From assembly GCF_000382265.1 (NCBI RefSeq), contig NZ_KB907975.1:186001-250000 (forward strand): DNA of 64,000 nucleotides, written 5' to 3'. The notes below the pieces were generated by a model. That model was not told the DNA's origin, searched no databases, and worked only from the letters and a program-made list of their open reading frames with translations. Origin of the DNA: Yoonia vestfoldensis DSM 16212 (GTDB lineage Bacteria > Pseudomonadota > Alphaproteobacteria > Rhodobacterales > Rhodobacteraceae). A program made the translations under genes and the position numbers. This document shows, one piece after another, positions 33,740-43,529 of this stretch. The first letter of the stretch is position 1; the number at the start of each line of letters is the position of its first letter.

Positions 33740-35503
33740 ATGACCGATAAGACCCAGATCCTTGATGTCACATATGGCACGTTCTCCTGCCGTCTAGAAG
33801 GTTTCGACGACAGCGTTGAGACGATGAAGCTGGTGGTCGGGTATTTCCACGAACTCGCCGGGCATGACCGCTTCCTGAACACTGCGCTGATTGCGCCGGA
33901 CATGGACACGCTGGCCCGCTTGACGGGCGATCAGTCGGACGGCGACGTCGACGCAGAGATGGACGACGGCAAGCTGAGCCTGCGCCTGCGCGAGACCGCC
34001 GACACCACCAACGAGCGCCGGACGCCACTGCGGCTGACACCGGAACCGGCTGCCGAGGCCGAGACCTATGATGATGACGCCGATGAAGTTGAGGACATCG
34101 CTGATCCTGATATCGCCGACATCGCCGCCGATGAAGACGACGAGCGACCACTTTATGCCGAAAGCGTTTCGGCGAAACTTGATCGTATTCGCGCCGTTGT
34201 AGGCCGCGGGCATGTGCCCGAAACAACCGACAACTATTCCGAAGACCTCACCGAGGAAGACGCGATTGCGCCGCGCAGCGGCGTCAACCCCCTGGCCCAG
34301 CGTCTGGCGGAGCTGGCCAAGCGTAATTCGGATCTTGCCGCAATCGAAGCAGGGATCGCACCTGCGCCGTTGTCTGCGGCCGAGCCTGACGAAACCGAAA
34401 ACTGGGACGAGGCCGATTTCGAGGATGAGCAGGACCTCGCCGATCTGGCGGCGCTTGATGGCGAGGAGGCCGAGGATCTTGTCGCACCAACCGATCTGGA
34501 AAGCGATGACGACATGACGGACGCGGTCGCTGAGGCCGCAGCAGAGGCAGAGGCAGAAGCCGAAGCCGACGAGACCCCGATGGTCCTGACCAATCCCGAA
34601 ACCGCGCTGCTGGACGCAGATGACTACGAGGATGAGGACGACGAGGACCTGCATCTGGCCAATCTGGTCGCGGATGACGATCTGGACCTGCATGAAGAGG
34701 TCGCCGAGGTCGAGCGCGAAATCGAGGATCGCAACAGACGCCATGAATTGTCGCGCACCGCCGATGCTGCCGTCAGCCGAATTCTGTCGCATACCGATGC
34801 CGAACTGAACCAGCCCGAACGCCGTCGCCAACAGGACGCCTTTGCGCAGCTCAAGGCAGCCGTCGCCGCAACCGAGGCCGCGCGCCAATTGGGCGACGAT
34901 GGCGGCCCGAAACGGCGCCCGAGCGAGGTGTATCGTCACGATCTGGGCGAATTCGAGGCCGAGGACGACATCGAGGACGTGCGGGCCGATCAGGACGAGA
35001 CCGACGATATTGCGGAAATCGACGAACCGTCCGCGCCCGACGCAGCCGCACAAGACACGCGCGCAGACACAACGCCTCCGGCATCGGCCCGGCCCGCTGC
35101 CACCTTGCGCCTGGTTGCTTCACAGCGTGCGGATGAACCAGCCCAGGCGGTAGACCCGGCATCCCAGCGCCTGCGCCAGATCGCGGCCAAGGTGGATACA
35201 GCCGGTGCGCGTGTGGTCGGTTTTGCCGAATTCGCCGACGACCATGCCGCCACCGACCTCGAGGACATGATCGAAGCGGGGGCGGCCTATATCACCTTTC
35301 TGCTTGCCGAGGACGATTTCTCGCGGCCTCAGGTGATGAAACTGGTGCAGACCCTGACCGAGGACGAGATTTCCCGCGAAGACGGGCTGCGGTGTTTCGG
35401 TCGCTTGCTACGGCAGAACCGGATCATCAAGCTGGATAACGGCCGCTTTCAGGTGGCACCCGGCACCCGGTTCCGGCCTGACGACCTGACAGCGCGCGGC
35501 TGA
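33740..35503 (+). CDS. Large acidic protein of unknown function
   Basis: This 587-residue protein is strongly acidic. A compact N-terminal domain of about 75 residues (TYGTFSCRLEGFDDSVETM) is followed by a long Asp/Glu/Ala-rich, probably disordered middle (about 75-460) with a few helical patches (PLAQRLAELAKRNSDLAAIE, ELNQPERRRQQDAF). A globular C-terminal domain lies at about 485-587 (VGFAEFADD, then a helical region, then RFQVAPGTRFRPDD). There is no signal peptide or membrane span. I have seen similar roseobacter proteins annotated only as hypothetical. It is transcribed alone. Confidence 0.8.
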   Translation: MTDKTQILDVTYGTFSCRLEGFDDSVETMKLVVGYFHELAGHDRFLNTALIAPDMDTLARLTGDQSDGDVDAEMDDGKLSLRLRETADTTNERRTPLRLTPEPAAEAETYDDDADEVEDIADPDIADIAADEDDERPLYAESVSAKLDRIRAVVGRGHVPETTDNYSEDLTEEDAIAPRSGVNPLAQRLAELAKRNSDLAAIEAGIAPAPLSAAEPDETENWDEADFEDEQDLADLAALDGEEAEDLVAPTDLESDDDMTDAVAEAAAEAEAEAEADETPMVLTNPETALLDADDYEDEDDEDLHLANLVADDDLDLHEEVAEVEREIEDRNRRHELSRTADAAVSRILSHTDAELNQPERRRQQDAFAQLKAAVAATEAARQLGDDGGPKRRPSEVYRHDLGEFEAEDDIEDVRADQDETDDIAEIDEPSAPDAAAQDTRADTTPPASARPAATLRLVASQRADEPAQAVDPASQRLRQIAAKVDTAGARVVGFAEFADDHAATDLEDMIEAGAAYITFLLAEDDFSRPQVMKLVQTLTEDEISREDGLRCFGRLLRQNRIIKLDNGRFQVAPGTRFRPDDLTARG

Positions 35504-35609
35504 TGCCGCGGGCTCGCCGCCAAGGCGCGGTGGGGTCCTTTTTCAATGACAATGCTGTCGCGCACCACCGAGGCCTGACGCGGATGACAGCGCGGTGCGT
35601 GGATGATTG

Positions 35610-36338
35610 TTACGCAAAACGCTTTTGCAATTCGCTGTAAGGGCAGACGTCGTCTTCAAAAGGCACGTGGCGGCGGCGAAATCTTGTTCCCGCAACAGCC
35701 TCTGGCTGGCCGATCCGGTCCATGCGGAAGTGACGAAAACCCTCGCGCTTGAGGTCCCATCCGACAAGATACCAAAGCGGCGGCAGGATAAGGATGGCCT
35801 GCGGTTCGACCTCGCGCTGCGTCTGCTTACCCGTCGCATCGCGATAATCAAAGCGGATGAATGTGCGGTCAAGAAAAGCTGTTTCGAAAGCCGGTAGCAG
35901 GTCGCGGTCCATCGTGCCCATGTCCGACAGGTTCTGACTTGGCGAAAGCTGACCGATGTGCAGACAGCCGAGAAAGGCGCGCAAGTCTTTCACCTTGTCG
36001 GCAGGCAGCGATTTTTCGATCTTGGCCAGCCCGGCATCCGCAAGTTCCGAGAACGGCAGGTTACCAGCCGCGCGCATGGCGGCAACGCTGATCAGCAAGG
36101 CGAAAACTTCAGGCACAGAGAGCTTGGCCGTCGTTTGCATCGACTGCGGATCGAGCTGAAGCCCGCCACCCCGACCGACGTCGGAGTGGATCACATAGCC
36201 CTGGTCCCGCAGCGCAATGATGTCACGCAACACGGTGCGGCGCGAGGTGCCGACCTCTTGCGCCAACCTGTTGATCGTCGATGTCCCATTGCGGCGGAGC
36301 GTGCGCACGATGGCGTCTTGTCTGAGGCGAACATTCAT
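35610..36338 (-). CDS. HTH/WYL-domain transcriptional regulator
   Basis: This 242-residue regulator has an N-terminal winged helix (INRLAQEVGTSRRTVLRDI, about 23-41) and a WYL domain (about 145-230; the characteristic motif appears as LWYLVGWDL). WYL domains bind ligands such as nucleic acids or small molecules. It is divergent from the RidA-family gene, and a perfect inverted repeat GTGCCA-N5-TGGCAC lies between them at 36360-36376, 22 bp from its own ATG. It probably regulates both genes, although binding is inferred. Confidence 0.9.
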   Translation of the reverse strand: MNVRLRQDAIVRTLRRNGTSTINRLAQEVGTSRRTVLRDIIALRDQGYVIHSDVGRGGGLQLDPQSMQTTAKLSVPEVFALLISVAAMRAAGNLPFSELADAGLAKIEKSLPADKVKDLRAFLGCLHIGQLSPSQNLSDMGTMDRDLLPAFETAFLDRTFIRFDYRDATGKQTQREVEPQAILILPPLWYLVGWDLKREGFRHFRMDRIGQPEAVAGTRFRRRHVPFEDDVCPYSELQKRFA

Positions 36339-36359
36339 GGACTCACCTTACCATGAAAG

Positions 36360-36376
36360 GTGCCATATTTTGGCAC
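36360..36376. promoter_or_regulatory. Perfect inverted repeat, likely operator of the WYL regulator
   Basis: GTGCCA (36360-36365), a 5-bp AT spacer, then TGGCAC (36371-36376) is a fully symmetric site. It lies in the 87-bp gap between the divergent WYL regulator and RidA-family genes, where a repressor would block both promoters. Confidence 0.6.
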
Positions 36377-36425
36377 TTTTTCGATCTACACGGTTTTCAG
36401 GAACACAAAACAGGAGACTTTCAAT

Positions 36426-36821
36426 ATGGAACGGAAAGCTGTGAACCCTTGGGATTGGTCGGTCAAGCTGGGCTACAATCAGGCAGAGATCATCAGCGGG
36501 GCGACCCGTCAGGTGATCTGCGCGGGCCAAACCAGCGTGGACAGTGACGGGACACCACAACATCCCGACGACATGCGTGGCCAGATCGGCGTTGCGCTCG
36601 ACAATCTCGAGGCGGTTCTGAAGGCCGCGGGCATGGACCTGAGCAATGTCGTGAGGCTCGGCGTTTATGCAACCGACGTCGATGAAGCGCTCAAAAACTT
36701 TGATCTGCTGGGCATGCGGTTCGGTGCGCATCGGGTGGCCCCGCCGATGACCCTCCTGGGGGTGACACGTCTCGCGGCGCCCGGACTGCTGTTCGAGATT
36801 GAGGCGACGGCGATGGCCTGA
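36426..36821 (+). CDS. RidA/YjgF family protein
   Basis: This 131-residue protein belongs to the RidA superfamily of enamine/imine deaminases (PVNPWDW-like opening, VICAGQTSVDSDG, the central DNLEAVLKAAGMDL helix). The classical RidA Arg that binds the substrate carboxylate is expected in a C-terminal R-x-EIE context; here that region reads APGLLFEIEATA without an obvious Arg next to it, so it may belong to a non-deaminating subgroup. AGGAGA at 36412-36417 selects the ATG at 36426. It is probably controlled by the divergent WYL regulator. Confidence 0.85.
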   Translation: MERKAVNPWDWSVKLGYNQAEIISGATRQVICAGQTSVDSDGTPQHPDDMRGQIGVALDNLEAVLKAAGMDLSNVVRLGVYATDVDEALKNFDLLGMRFGAHRVAPPMTLLGVTRLAAPGLLFEIEATAMA

Positions 36822-36905
36822 CAAACAACAAGCAGCCGTTTGCCGTATAGTCCTTCGTGGCCCGCGCCAATGGACGAAAAAGGCCAGCGCGGGAGTCTGT
36901 CTTGG

Positions 36906-37139
36906 CTAGTTGCGGTCGCGGGGTTCGGGGTCGGGCTGGCCGATCCCCTTGAACACCCATTTCAGTGGAAACGCCCACCCGATCCCAAGTGCGACATAGA
37001 CGACAAGCTCGATCCACAACGGCAAGCGGATCGCATCGGTCATCATGTTGCTCATGATCGTGACGGCAAAGACGATATAGACAGGCAGGCCGATCACCAG
37101 CACGAAAAGGGCAAGTCGTTTGCGGTTCTTGTAGGTCAT
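36906..37139 (-). CDS. DUF2842 family membrane protein
   Basis: This 77-residue protein has two membrane spans (about 9-31 and 41-63) and ends with a charged tail (KGIGQPDPEPRDRN). The sequence MTYKNRKRLALFVLVIGLP and the WAFPLKWV segment match DUF2842, an uncharacterised family of small alphaproteobacterial membrane proteins. It lies five bases after the purA stop, so it is co-transcribed with purA. Confidence 0.85.
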   Translation of the reverse strand: MTYKNRKRLALFVLVIGLPVYIVFAVTIMSNMMTDAIRLPLWIELVVYVALGIGWAFPLKWVFKGIGQPDPEPRDRN

Positions 37140-37144
37140 CGGCC

Positions 37145-38437
37145 TCAGTCAGCGAAAGGATCTGTCACGAGGATCGTGTCCTCGCGTTCGGGTGAAGTGG
37201 AAACTAGGGCGACCGGGCAATCGATCAACTCTTCGATGCGGCGGACGTATTTGATCGCCTGCGCGGGCAGGTCGGCCCAGGACCGCGCGCCTTCGGTGGA
37301 TTGCGACCAACCTTCGATTTCCTCGTAGATCGGGGTGCAGCGCGCCTGTTGGTCGGCGGCGGTGGGCAGATAGTCCAGCCGTTCGCCGTCCAGATCGTAG
37401 CCCACGCAGATTTTCAGCACGTCGAAACCGTCCAGCACATCGAGTTTGGTCAGCGCAATGCCGTTGACGCCCGACGTCGCACAGGTCTGGCGCAGCAGGC
37501 AGGCATCGAACCAGCCGCAACGGCGCTTGCGCCCGGTGGTGGTGCCGAATTCGTGGCCGCGTGTGCCAAGGCGTTCGCCGTCGGCATCCAGCAGTTCGGT
37601 CGGGAACGGGCCTTCGCCGACGCGGGTGGTATAGGCCTTGACGATGCCCAGCACGAAATCAATTGCGCCCGGCCCCATGCCGACGCCCGTCGCCGCCTGC
37701 CCTGCGATCACGTTCGACGACGTGACATAGGGATAGGTGCCGAAATCGATGTCGAGCAGCGCGCCTTGCGCCCCTTCGAACAGGATGCGTTTGCCCGCCT
37801 TGCGCTTTTCGTTGAGCACCTTCCAGACGGGCTTGGCGTAGGGCAGCAGCTTCGGCGCGATCTCACGCAGCTGCTGCAACACGCCGTCGCGGTCGATCGG
37901 GTCGAGGCCGAGCCCACGGCGCAGCGCATCGTGATGCACTAGCGCGCGATCAAGCCGCAGTTCCAGCGTCGCATCATCCGCAAGATCGGCGACGCGGATC
38001 ACGCGGCGGCCGACCTTGTCCTCATAGCACGGGCCGATGCCGCGCCCCGTCGTGCCGATCTTGGCGACGGAATTGTGGTTTTCGCGGGCGCGGTCGAGTT
38101 CGCCGTGGAAAGGCAGGATCAGCGGGGTGTTTTCGGCCACCATCAGCGTCTCGGGCGTAATTTCGACGCCTTGGGCGCGCAGAGTCTCAATTTCCTTGAG
38201 CAGATGCCACGGGTCGAGCACCACGCCGTTGCCGATCACACTCAGCTTGCCCGCGCGCACCACACCCGAAGGCAGTGCATGCAGCTTGTAGACCGTCCCG
38301 TCGATGACAAGCGTGTGGCCTGCATTGTGTCCGCCCTGAAAGCGGGCGATGACATCGGCCCGTTCGGACAGCCAGTCCACAATCTTGCCTTTGCCTTCAT
38401 CGCCCCACTGGGCACCGACGACCACCACATTTGCCAT
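37145..38437 (-). CDS. purA: Adenylosuccinate synthetase
   Basis: This 430-residue enzyme condenses IMP and aspartate with GTP hydrolysis in AMP synthesis. The N-terminal P-loop [11 protein letters not shown], the HNAGHTLV loop, the [18 protein letters not shown] loop and the C-terminal STSPERED are all present. The ATG at 38437 follows AAAGGAC; the longer in-frame extension lacks family sequence. It is divergent from the DUF6524 gene, and DUF2842 follows it immediately. Confidence 0.97.
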   Translation of the reverse strand: MANVVVVGAQWGDEGKGKIVDWLSERADVIARFQGGHNAGHTLVIDGTVYKLHALPSGVVRAGKLSVIGNGVVLDPWHLLKEIETLRAQGVEITPETLMVAENTPLILPFHGELDRARENHNSVAKIGTTGRGIGPCYEDKVGRRVIRVADLADDATLELRLDRALVHHDALRRGLGLDPIDRDGVLQQLREIAPKLLPYAKPVWKVLNEKRKAGKRILFEGAQGALLDIDFGTYPYVTSSNVIAGQAATGVGMGPGAIDFVLGIVKAYTTRVGEGPFPTELLDADGERLGTRGHEFGTTTGRKRRCGWFDACLLRQTCATSGVNGIALTKLDVLDGFDVLKICVGYDLDGERLDYLPTAADQQARCTPIYEEIEGWSQSTEGARSWADLPAQAIKYVRRIEELIDCPVALVSTSPEREDTILVTDPFAD

Positions 38438-38571
38438 AGAACTGTCCTTTCGTGACCCGACGCCTCCTATAGCGATGCGGGCGCAGGCGCGAAACCGGAA
38501 AGTTGCGCCGTAGCGCTGGACAGCGCCCCACGCGGGCGGCATGGTCTGGGCGGACAAAGGAAAGGCCGACA

Positions 38572-38970
38572 ATGGGTTTCATCATCCGCTGGATCTTCGC
38601 GTTCGGCCTGCTCGCACTGACCTACAACCCGACCGAGTGGAACTTCGTCCGCTGGGGCATGACGCACTACGACACGCAACTGCCGCTGACGGTTCTGGCA
38701 GGGCTGATCCTGCTGGTGGGCTACATCATCTATCTGCGCGCGACGCTGCGATCGATCGGGGTGTTCGGGATGGTGCTGATTACCGCCGTCGTCGGCACGA
38801 CCATCTGGGTGCTGTTCGATCAGGGGCTGATCAGCCTGTCTGACCCGACCGTGAACACGTGGCTCGCCATCCTGACCCTGTCGCTGGTGCTGGCCATCGG
38901 GCTGAGCTGGTCCATCGTGCGGCGCAAGCTGAGCGGCCAGGCCGATGTCGATGATGTGGATGAACCGTGA
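38572..38970 (+). CDS. DUF6524-type four-span membrane protein
   Basis: This 132-residue protein has four hydrophobic segments (about 4-18, 36-53, 61-80 and 91-111). The motif [12 protein letters not shown] between the first two resembles a conserved signature of the uncharacterised DUF6524 family. The tail is acidic (DVDDVDEP). The ATG at 38572 follows AAAGGAAAGG. It is divergent from purA. The function is unknown. Confidence 0.8.
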   Translation: MGFIIRWIFAFGLLALTYNPTEWNFVRWGMTHYDTQLPLTVLAGLILLVGYIIYLRATLRSIGVFGMVLITAVVGTTIWVLFDQGLISLSDPTVNTWLAILTLSLVLAIGLSWSIVRRKLSGQADVDDVDEP

Positions 38971-39064
38971 CTCCCTGCCGACGCTGTGAAAAGACAACAG
39001 GGGTTGCGGGGGGCGCTGTCTGCTTTTAGATACGCGCCAGTGCGCAAGCCCCGAAAGGCAAGAA

Positions 39065-39415
39065 ATGGAAAACGTCGTCCTCATCATCCACCTGATCCTG
39101 GCGCTCAGCCTGATCGGTACCGTTCTGTTGCAGCGGTCCGAAGGTGGTGGCTTGGGGATGGGCGGCGGTGGCGGCACGGCGAACAGCCGCCCGCCTGCGT
39201 CGGCGATCAGCAAATTCACATGGATGCTGGCCGTGGCTTTCATCGCGACCTCGATCACCCTGACCTTGATCGCGGCTGGCAACACGGCGGGATCATCGGT
39301 GGCTGACCGCGTCGGCGGTGCGGACCTGAGCGCGCCTGTCTCGGTCCCCGACCTTGGCGAAAGCCTGTTGCCGCCGTCTCCGGCGGAAGAACCCTTGCTG
39401 CCAGCGGGCGACTGA
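39065..39415 (+). CDS. secG: Preprotein translocase subunit SecG
   Basis: This 116-residue inner-membrane protein has the two SecG spans (about 3-21 and 53-72) flanking the family motif LLQRSEGGGLGMGGGG. The C-terminal tail is Pro/Ser/Glu-rich and longer than in E. coli, as is common in alphaproteobacteria. SecG assists SecYE and SecA in protein export. The pyrG gene follows on the same strand, an arrangement frequent in this group. Confidence 0.95.
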   Translation: MENVVLIIHLILALSLIGTVLLQRSEGGGLGMGGGGGTANSRPPASAISKFTWMLAVAFIATSITLTLIAAGNTAGSSVADRVGGADLSAPVSVPDLGESLLPPSPAEEPLLPAGD

Positions 39416-39573
39416 CCACAAGACATGGCTGGCCTGCAACGGTCGGCAACATGATCTTGCGTCACGAGGTTGCGTAACCGCACCGAATCCACTATGGGTC
39501 AAACCCCGTGATGATGCGATTTTAACGGGTCGCTTTCCCACTTATTCTGGACTTTTCACGGGGGCAGCCGCCT

Positions 39574-41217
39574 ATGGCACGTTACATTTTCATCACTGGC
39601 GGCGTTGTGTCTTCCTTGGGCAAGGGGCTGGCCTCGGCCGCCCTTGGGGCGCTGTTGCAGGCGCGCGGGTTCTCGGTCCGGCTGCGCAAGCTGGACCCTT
39701 ACCTGAACGTCGATCCGGGCACGATGTCGCCGTTCGAACATGGCGAGGTGTTCGTCACCGATGATGGGGCGGAAACCGATCTCGACCTTGGCCATTACGA
39801 ACGCTTTACCGGCGTGCCTGCGCGAAAGACGGATTCGGTCAGTTCGGGGCGCATCTATTCCACTGTTCTCGAAAAGGAACGGCGTGGCGACTATCTGGGC
39901 AAGACGATCCAGGTCGTCCCGCACGTCACCAACGAGATCAAGGAATTCCTGAAGATCGGCGAAGACGAGGTCGATTTCATGCTCTGCGAGATCGGCGGCA
40001 CAGTCGGCGATATCGAGGGCCTGCCGTTCTTCGAAGCGATCCGCCAATTTTCACATGATAAGAAGCGCGGTCAATGCATCTTCATGCACCTGACGCTGCT
40101 GCCCTATCTGGCCGCCAGCGGCGAATTGAAGACCAAGCCGACCCAACACAGCGTCAAGGAACTGCAATCCATCGGGATCGCGCCCGACATCCTTGTCTGC
40201 CGATCCGAACATCCGATCCCCGAAAAGGAACGCGAAAAAATCGCGCTGTTCTGCAACGTGCGGAAGGAAGCTGTCGTCGCGGCCTATGATCTGAAATCGA
40301 TCTACGAGGCCCCGCTCGCCTATCACGAACAGGGGCTGGACCAAGCGGTGCTGGATGCCTTCGACATCTCCCCCGCCCCTGCCCCGAACCTCGCGATGTG
40401 GCATGACGTCCACGACCGCATCCACAACCCCGAAGGCCATGTGAAAGTCGCTATCGTCGGGAAATATACCCAGTTGGAAGACGCCTATAAATCCATCGCC
40501 GAGGCCCTGACCCATGGCGGCATGGCCAACCGCGTCAAGGTCAAGATCGAATGGGTCGATGCGGAATTGTTCGACCGTGAGGACGCCGCACCCTATCTGG
40601 AAGGCTACCACGCCATTCTGGTCCCCGGCGGCTTTGGCGAACGCGGTACCGAGGGCAAGATCAAGGCGGCGCAATTCGCCCGCGAAAAGAACATCCCCTA
40701 TCTGGGCATTTGCCTTGGCATGCAAATGGCCGTGATCGAGGCCGCGCGCAACGTGGCCGGCCTGTCCAAGGCAGGTTCCGAGGAATTCGACCACGAGGCA
40801 GGCGGCAAGCGCTTCGAACCTGTGGTCTATCACCTCAAGGAATGGGTGCAGGGCAACCATACCGTCGCGCGCAAGGCCGATGACGACAAAGGTGGCACGA
40901 TGCGCCTCGGTGCCTATACCGCCAGTCTGAAGGACGGCTCGAAGGTCGCAGAGATATATGGCACCACCACGATCGAGGAACGCCACCGCCACCGTTACGA
41001 GGTGGACACAAAATACCGCGAGCGGCTCGAAAACGCAGGGCTGATGTTCTCGGGCATGTCCCCTGACGGCAAACTGCCCGAGATCGTGGAATGGAAAGGC
41101 CATCCGTGGTTCATCGGCGTGCAGTTCCACCCCGAGTTGAAGTCGAAACCCTTTGCGCCGCACCCGCTGTTTGCAGATTTCGTGCGCGCGGCGGTGGAGA
41201 TGTCGCGGTTGGTGTGA
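39574..41217 (+). CDS. pyrG: CTP synthase
   Basis: This 547-residue enzyme aminates UTP to CTP using glutamine. The N-terminal synthetase domain starts [17 protein letters not shown] and holds [15 protein letters not shown]. The class I amidotransferase domain has the nucleophile in LGICLGMQ (about residue 385) and His/Glu in QFHPEL near the C-terminus. The length is normal. No attenuator-like element was recognised in the 158 bp after secG. Confidence 0.98.
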   Translation: MARYIFITGGVVSSLGKGLASAALGALLQARGFSVRLRKLDPYLNVDPGTMSPFEHGEVFVTDDGAETDLDLGHYERFTGVPARKTDSVSSGRIYSTVLEKERRGDYLGKTIQVVPHVTNEIKEFLKIGEDEVDFMLCEIGGTVGDIEGLPFFEAIRQFSHDKKRGQCIFMHLTLLPYLAASGELKTKPTQHSVKELQSIGIAPDILVCRSEHPIPEKEREKIALFCNVRKEAVVAAYDLKSIYEAPLAYHEQGLDQAVLDAFDISPAPAPNLAMWHDVHDRIHNPEGHVKVAIVGKYTQLEDAYKSIAEALTHGGMANRVKVKIEWVDAELFDREDAAPYLEGYHAILVPGGFGERGTEGKIKAAQFAREKNIPYLGICLGMQMAVIEAARNVAGLSKAGSEEFDHEAGGKRFEPVVYHLKEWVQGNHTVARKADDDKGGTMRLGAYTASLKDGSKVAEIYGTTTIEERHRHRYEVDTKYRERLENAGLMFSGMSPDGKLPEIVEWKGHPWFIGVQFHPELKSKPFAPHPLFADFVRAAVEMSRLV

Positions 41218-41224
41218 GGAGCAC

Positions 41225-41866
41225 CTACTGCGAGTTCACCGAAGCCAGTGCCGCATCCCTGTAGCATTGCGGCATCGAAATGGTCTCTGGCCTTGCTTCG
41301 GGGGACATGCGCACCTCACCATACCGATAGGTCAGTTCCCTTGCTGCGCGGGCGGACGATGCATATTCCTGTAGCGTGATGACAGGCTCCCACCGGCCTT
41401 GGTTGCGGATCAACTGATCCAGTCGGCCCAAAGCGCCCGACGCAAGGCAGATGTTCACGCTGTCAGTGCAATGCATGGCGCAACTGTTCAAGATTGGCTG
41501 AAGGTCATAGGACCGTCCGGCATCTTCAAAGATAAATGATCCCAGAGTGTCAAGGTCGGCGTCGCTGATGATTAAGTCGGCGCGCGACCCGCGCCAGAAG
41601 GCGGACCTGACCATATCAATAAAGCGCTGTAGGTCTTGGTCGGGTGGGGGCAGCAACTCTTGGTTAGCGTCCTGTGCAAAAGAGAACATGACCGAGGCTA
41701 TCCGTAAAGCTGCCCACTCGCCATCTGCCAGCGCATGCAAAAAGCTGTCTCGTTCTTGCGCAGTCCACGGCATCCCGTCCCAACTGGCGATCAGCGCGTC
41801 GCGCCTCTCCGGATCATTTAAATGAGGATAGTAGATCATAGCCTGATCAGTCAGACGGACCCCCAC
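41225..41866 (-). CDS. Unknown protein; probably the C-terminal half of a frameshifted exported protein
   Basis: This frame of up to 213 residues (GTG at 41866, or ATG at 41839) has no signal peptide. It contains four Cys (SCAMHCTDSVNICL region and MPQCYRDA) of a type more usual in exported proteins. Its 5' end overlaps the stop of the upstream signal-peptide-bearing gene. Adding one G to the GGGGG run at about 41864-41868 would join the two frames without a stop. It may therefore be the second half of one periplasmic protein of about 400 residues, or a separate coupled gene. I do not recognise either half. Confidence 0.6.
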   Translation of the reverse strand: MGVRLTDQAMIYYPHLNDPERRDALIASWDGMPWTAQERDSFLHALADGEWAALRIASVMFSFAQDANQELLPPPDQDLQRFIDMVRSAFWRGSRADLIISDADLDTLGSFIFEDAGRSYDLQPILNSCAMHCTDSVNICLASGALGRLDQLIRNQGRWEPVITLQEYASSARAARELTYRYGEVRMSPEARPETISMPQCYRDAALASVNSQ

Positions 41867-42438
41867 ATATGTGACCGGATCGTCGGGTCATCCCCAAACT
41901 GGCTTTCGATGAATTTCATCGCCGGAATGTCGATCTCAGGTCGGGTTGAATGAAAGCCAGACAAGCCCCGCGTTTGGTCGATAAGCGGTTCAGTCAGCCC
42001 CGCATCCAGCAGCATTTGCGCGCCGGATATCCACTCTTCTGGCGTCGTCGCGTCTGTCATGCGTTGATGTGCCTCACCCAGGAGGTCGAGTGTCGCTGTG
42101 TCACGGTAAACACTGAGGGAAGAGACAGGTTGACCCTGATCAGGCAGCAGCAAAGCCCGCCGTTCTTCCCTGCTCATGTCCAGAAAATCGATATGCCCAA
42201 ACCTGCGATCAATCGTATTCACTAACCCCCTCGCCGCGGAGTTCCCCTCTGCTGCGATTGTTGCCAGCGCAACCAGTGCGTCAGTCGACTCCTCCGCATG
42301 CAGCCAGGCCAATGCGGCAGCACGCAGATCGGGATTAACCGCGCTCAGAGTTTGCTCTGCCTGAGCGACGAGGCTACAGATACCCAGCACGACGGCAGTC
42401 AAGAAAAGATATTTCTTAGATTGCACTCTTGATTCCAC
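41851..42438 (-). CDS. Exported protein of unknown function (possible N-terminal half of a frameshifted gene)
   Basis: This 195-residue protein starts with a signal peptide (about 1-27, cleavage likely after AQA) followed by helical, repeat-like sequence (ALAWLHAEESTDALVALATI, then AAEGNSAARGLVNTI) recalling HEAT or Sel1-type helical repeats. It ends abruptly at SHMWGSV where the next frame takes over. The short G-run at the junction and the lack of a signal peptide in the following frame suggest a frameshift. The function is unknown. Confidence 0.65.
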   Translation of the reverse strand: MESRVQSKKYLFLTAVVLGICSLVAQAEQTLSAVNPDLRAAALAWLHAEESTDALVALATIAAEGNSAARGLVNTIDRRFGHIDFLDMSREERRALLLPDQGQPVSSLSVYRDTATLDLLGEAHQRMTDATTPEEWISGAQMLLDAGLTEPLIDQTRGLSGFHSTRPEIDIPAMKFIESQFGDDPTIRSHMWGSV

Positions 42439-42672
42439 TGCAACTTCAAGTGTTGAGACCTACTGTGCCGTGCCGAGACCTTCGGTGCAATCAATACCGC
42501 GCAAACACGTCAGCCTTAACAATCCCACGCCTGACACCAAGAAGGCACGATACGCAACTTTTTTGAAGTCCCCAGCGCCGTCCGACCAACACTGCTATCA
42601 CCGCGTTCCTTTGTCGGGCGCTGGCAGGCGGCAGGAGGGGCGTGGCCGTCAGGGGTCACGCGCCTCTGGCCG

Positions 42673-43410
42673 TCAAAACCCGAACGACACCCGCCGTGTC
42701 ACCACAAGGCTGACGCTGGTCTGATCCTTGCGCTGCACAATAGGGCTGCCCGCGGCATCGCCTTGCAATTCCTCGTAGAGGACCCTGCCGACCACGCCCC
42801 AGTCGGGTGTCGCCTGATAGGTCAGGCTCGCGGCAAGTCCGGCACGGACCAAGCCTGCGCCCGCGTCGTATTGCGCGAAAGCACTGACGTTGCTTTCCGC
42901 CTCGGTCACACCGAAATAGGTTTGCGCATAATCTTCGCTGCCCCAAAGCGCGCGCGGACCGGCGCGCAATTCCCATTGCGACCCCAGCGGCTGGATGAAA
43001 TCGATCCCGAAATCTGCAACCACGCTGTCATGCCCGCCAAATCCGTTGCGCAGATTGGCGAAGGCGTCGAAATTCTGGCCGACGTACCGCAGCCCGCCGC
43101 CCAATTCGATGGCGGCGTCGATATCGGTCAATCCCTGCAATTCGCTGTGATCCACCGCCTCTCGCGCGGCGATATAGCGCAACGAACCACCAAAGCTGAA
43201 CCCGGCCCCCGCGCCACTGCCCACCGACAGTCCGTTGAAATCCAGCTGATCAAGCGCAAAACTGCCGGTCGGCCCAACATCGTTGCTGTCGGCGCCGAAA
43301 TAGGACGGAGCCGATTGCACGCCAAGGCCGATGGTCAACCCGATCTCGTTTTCGGATTGCGCCAAGGCCAAAGTGGGACAGCACAGGGCCACGATGAAAA
43401 TGCCACGCAT
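42673..43410 (-). CDS. MipA/OmpV family outer-membrane protein
   Basis: This 245-residue protein has a signal peptide (cleavage after ALA, residue 17), alternating hydrophobic strands, and the family-type opening GLGVQSAPSYFGAD. It ends with the terminal aromatic of outer-membrane barrels (RRVSFGF). MipA/OmpV proteins are barrels; E. coli MipA scaffolds a murein synthase/hydrolase pair. It is transcribed alone; the upstream gap to rlmJ (43411-43529) and the downstream 234-bp gap (42439-42672) show nothing recognisable. Confidence 0.87.
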   Translation of the reverse strand: MRGIFIVALCCPTLALAQSENEIGLTIGLGVQSAPSYFGADSNDVGPTGSFALDQLDFNGLSVGSGAGAGFSFGGSLRYIAAREAVDHSELQGLTDIDAAIELGGGLRYVGQNFDAFANLRNGFGGHDSVVADFGIDFIQPLGSQWELRAGPRALWGSEDYAQTYFGVTEAESNVSAFAQYDAGAGLVRAGLAASLTYQATPDWGVVGRVLYEELQGDAAGSPIVQRKDQTSVSLVVTRRVSFGF

Positions 43411-43529
43411 AGTTTACCTTTCGTAAATGCCTCATCCTCGGATAAACGACCCAAGCCCAGAGGCGAGCGGCTTGGCACGACCATCACACAAGGATAGGCA
43501 CGGATCAGCCCAAGCAAAGGTTTCATGTC

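Noticed and set aside
36861-36893. Terminator hairpin between the RidA and DUF2842 genes
   Set aside because: Only a 7-bp GC stem with a 19-base loop and no T-run; too weak to call.
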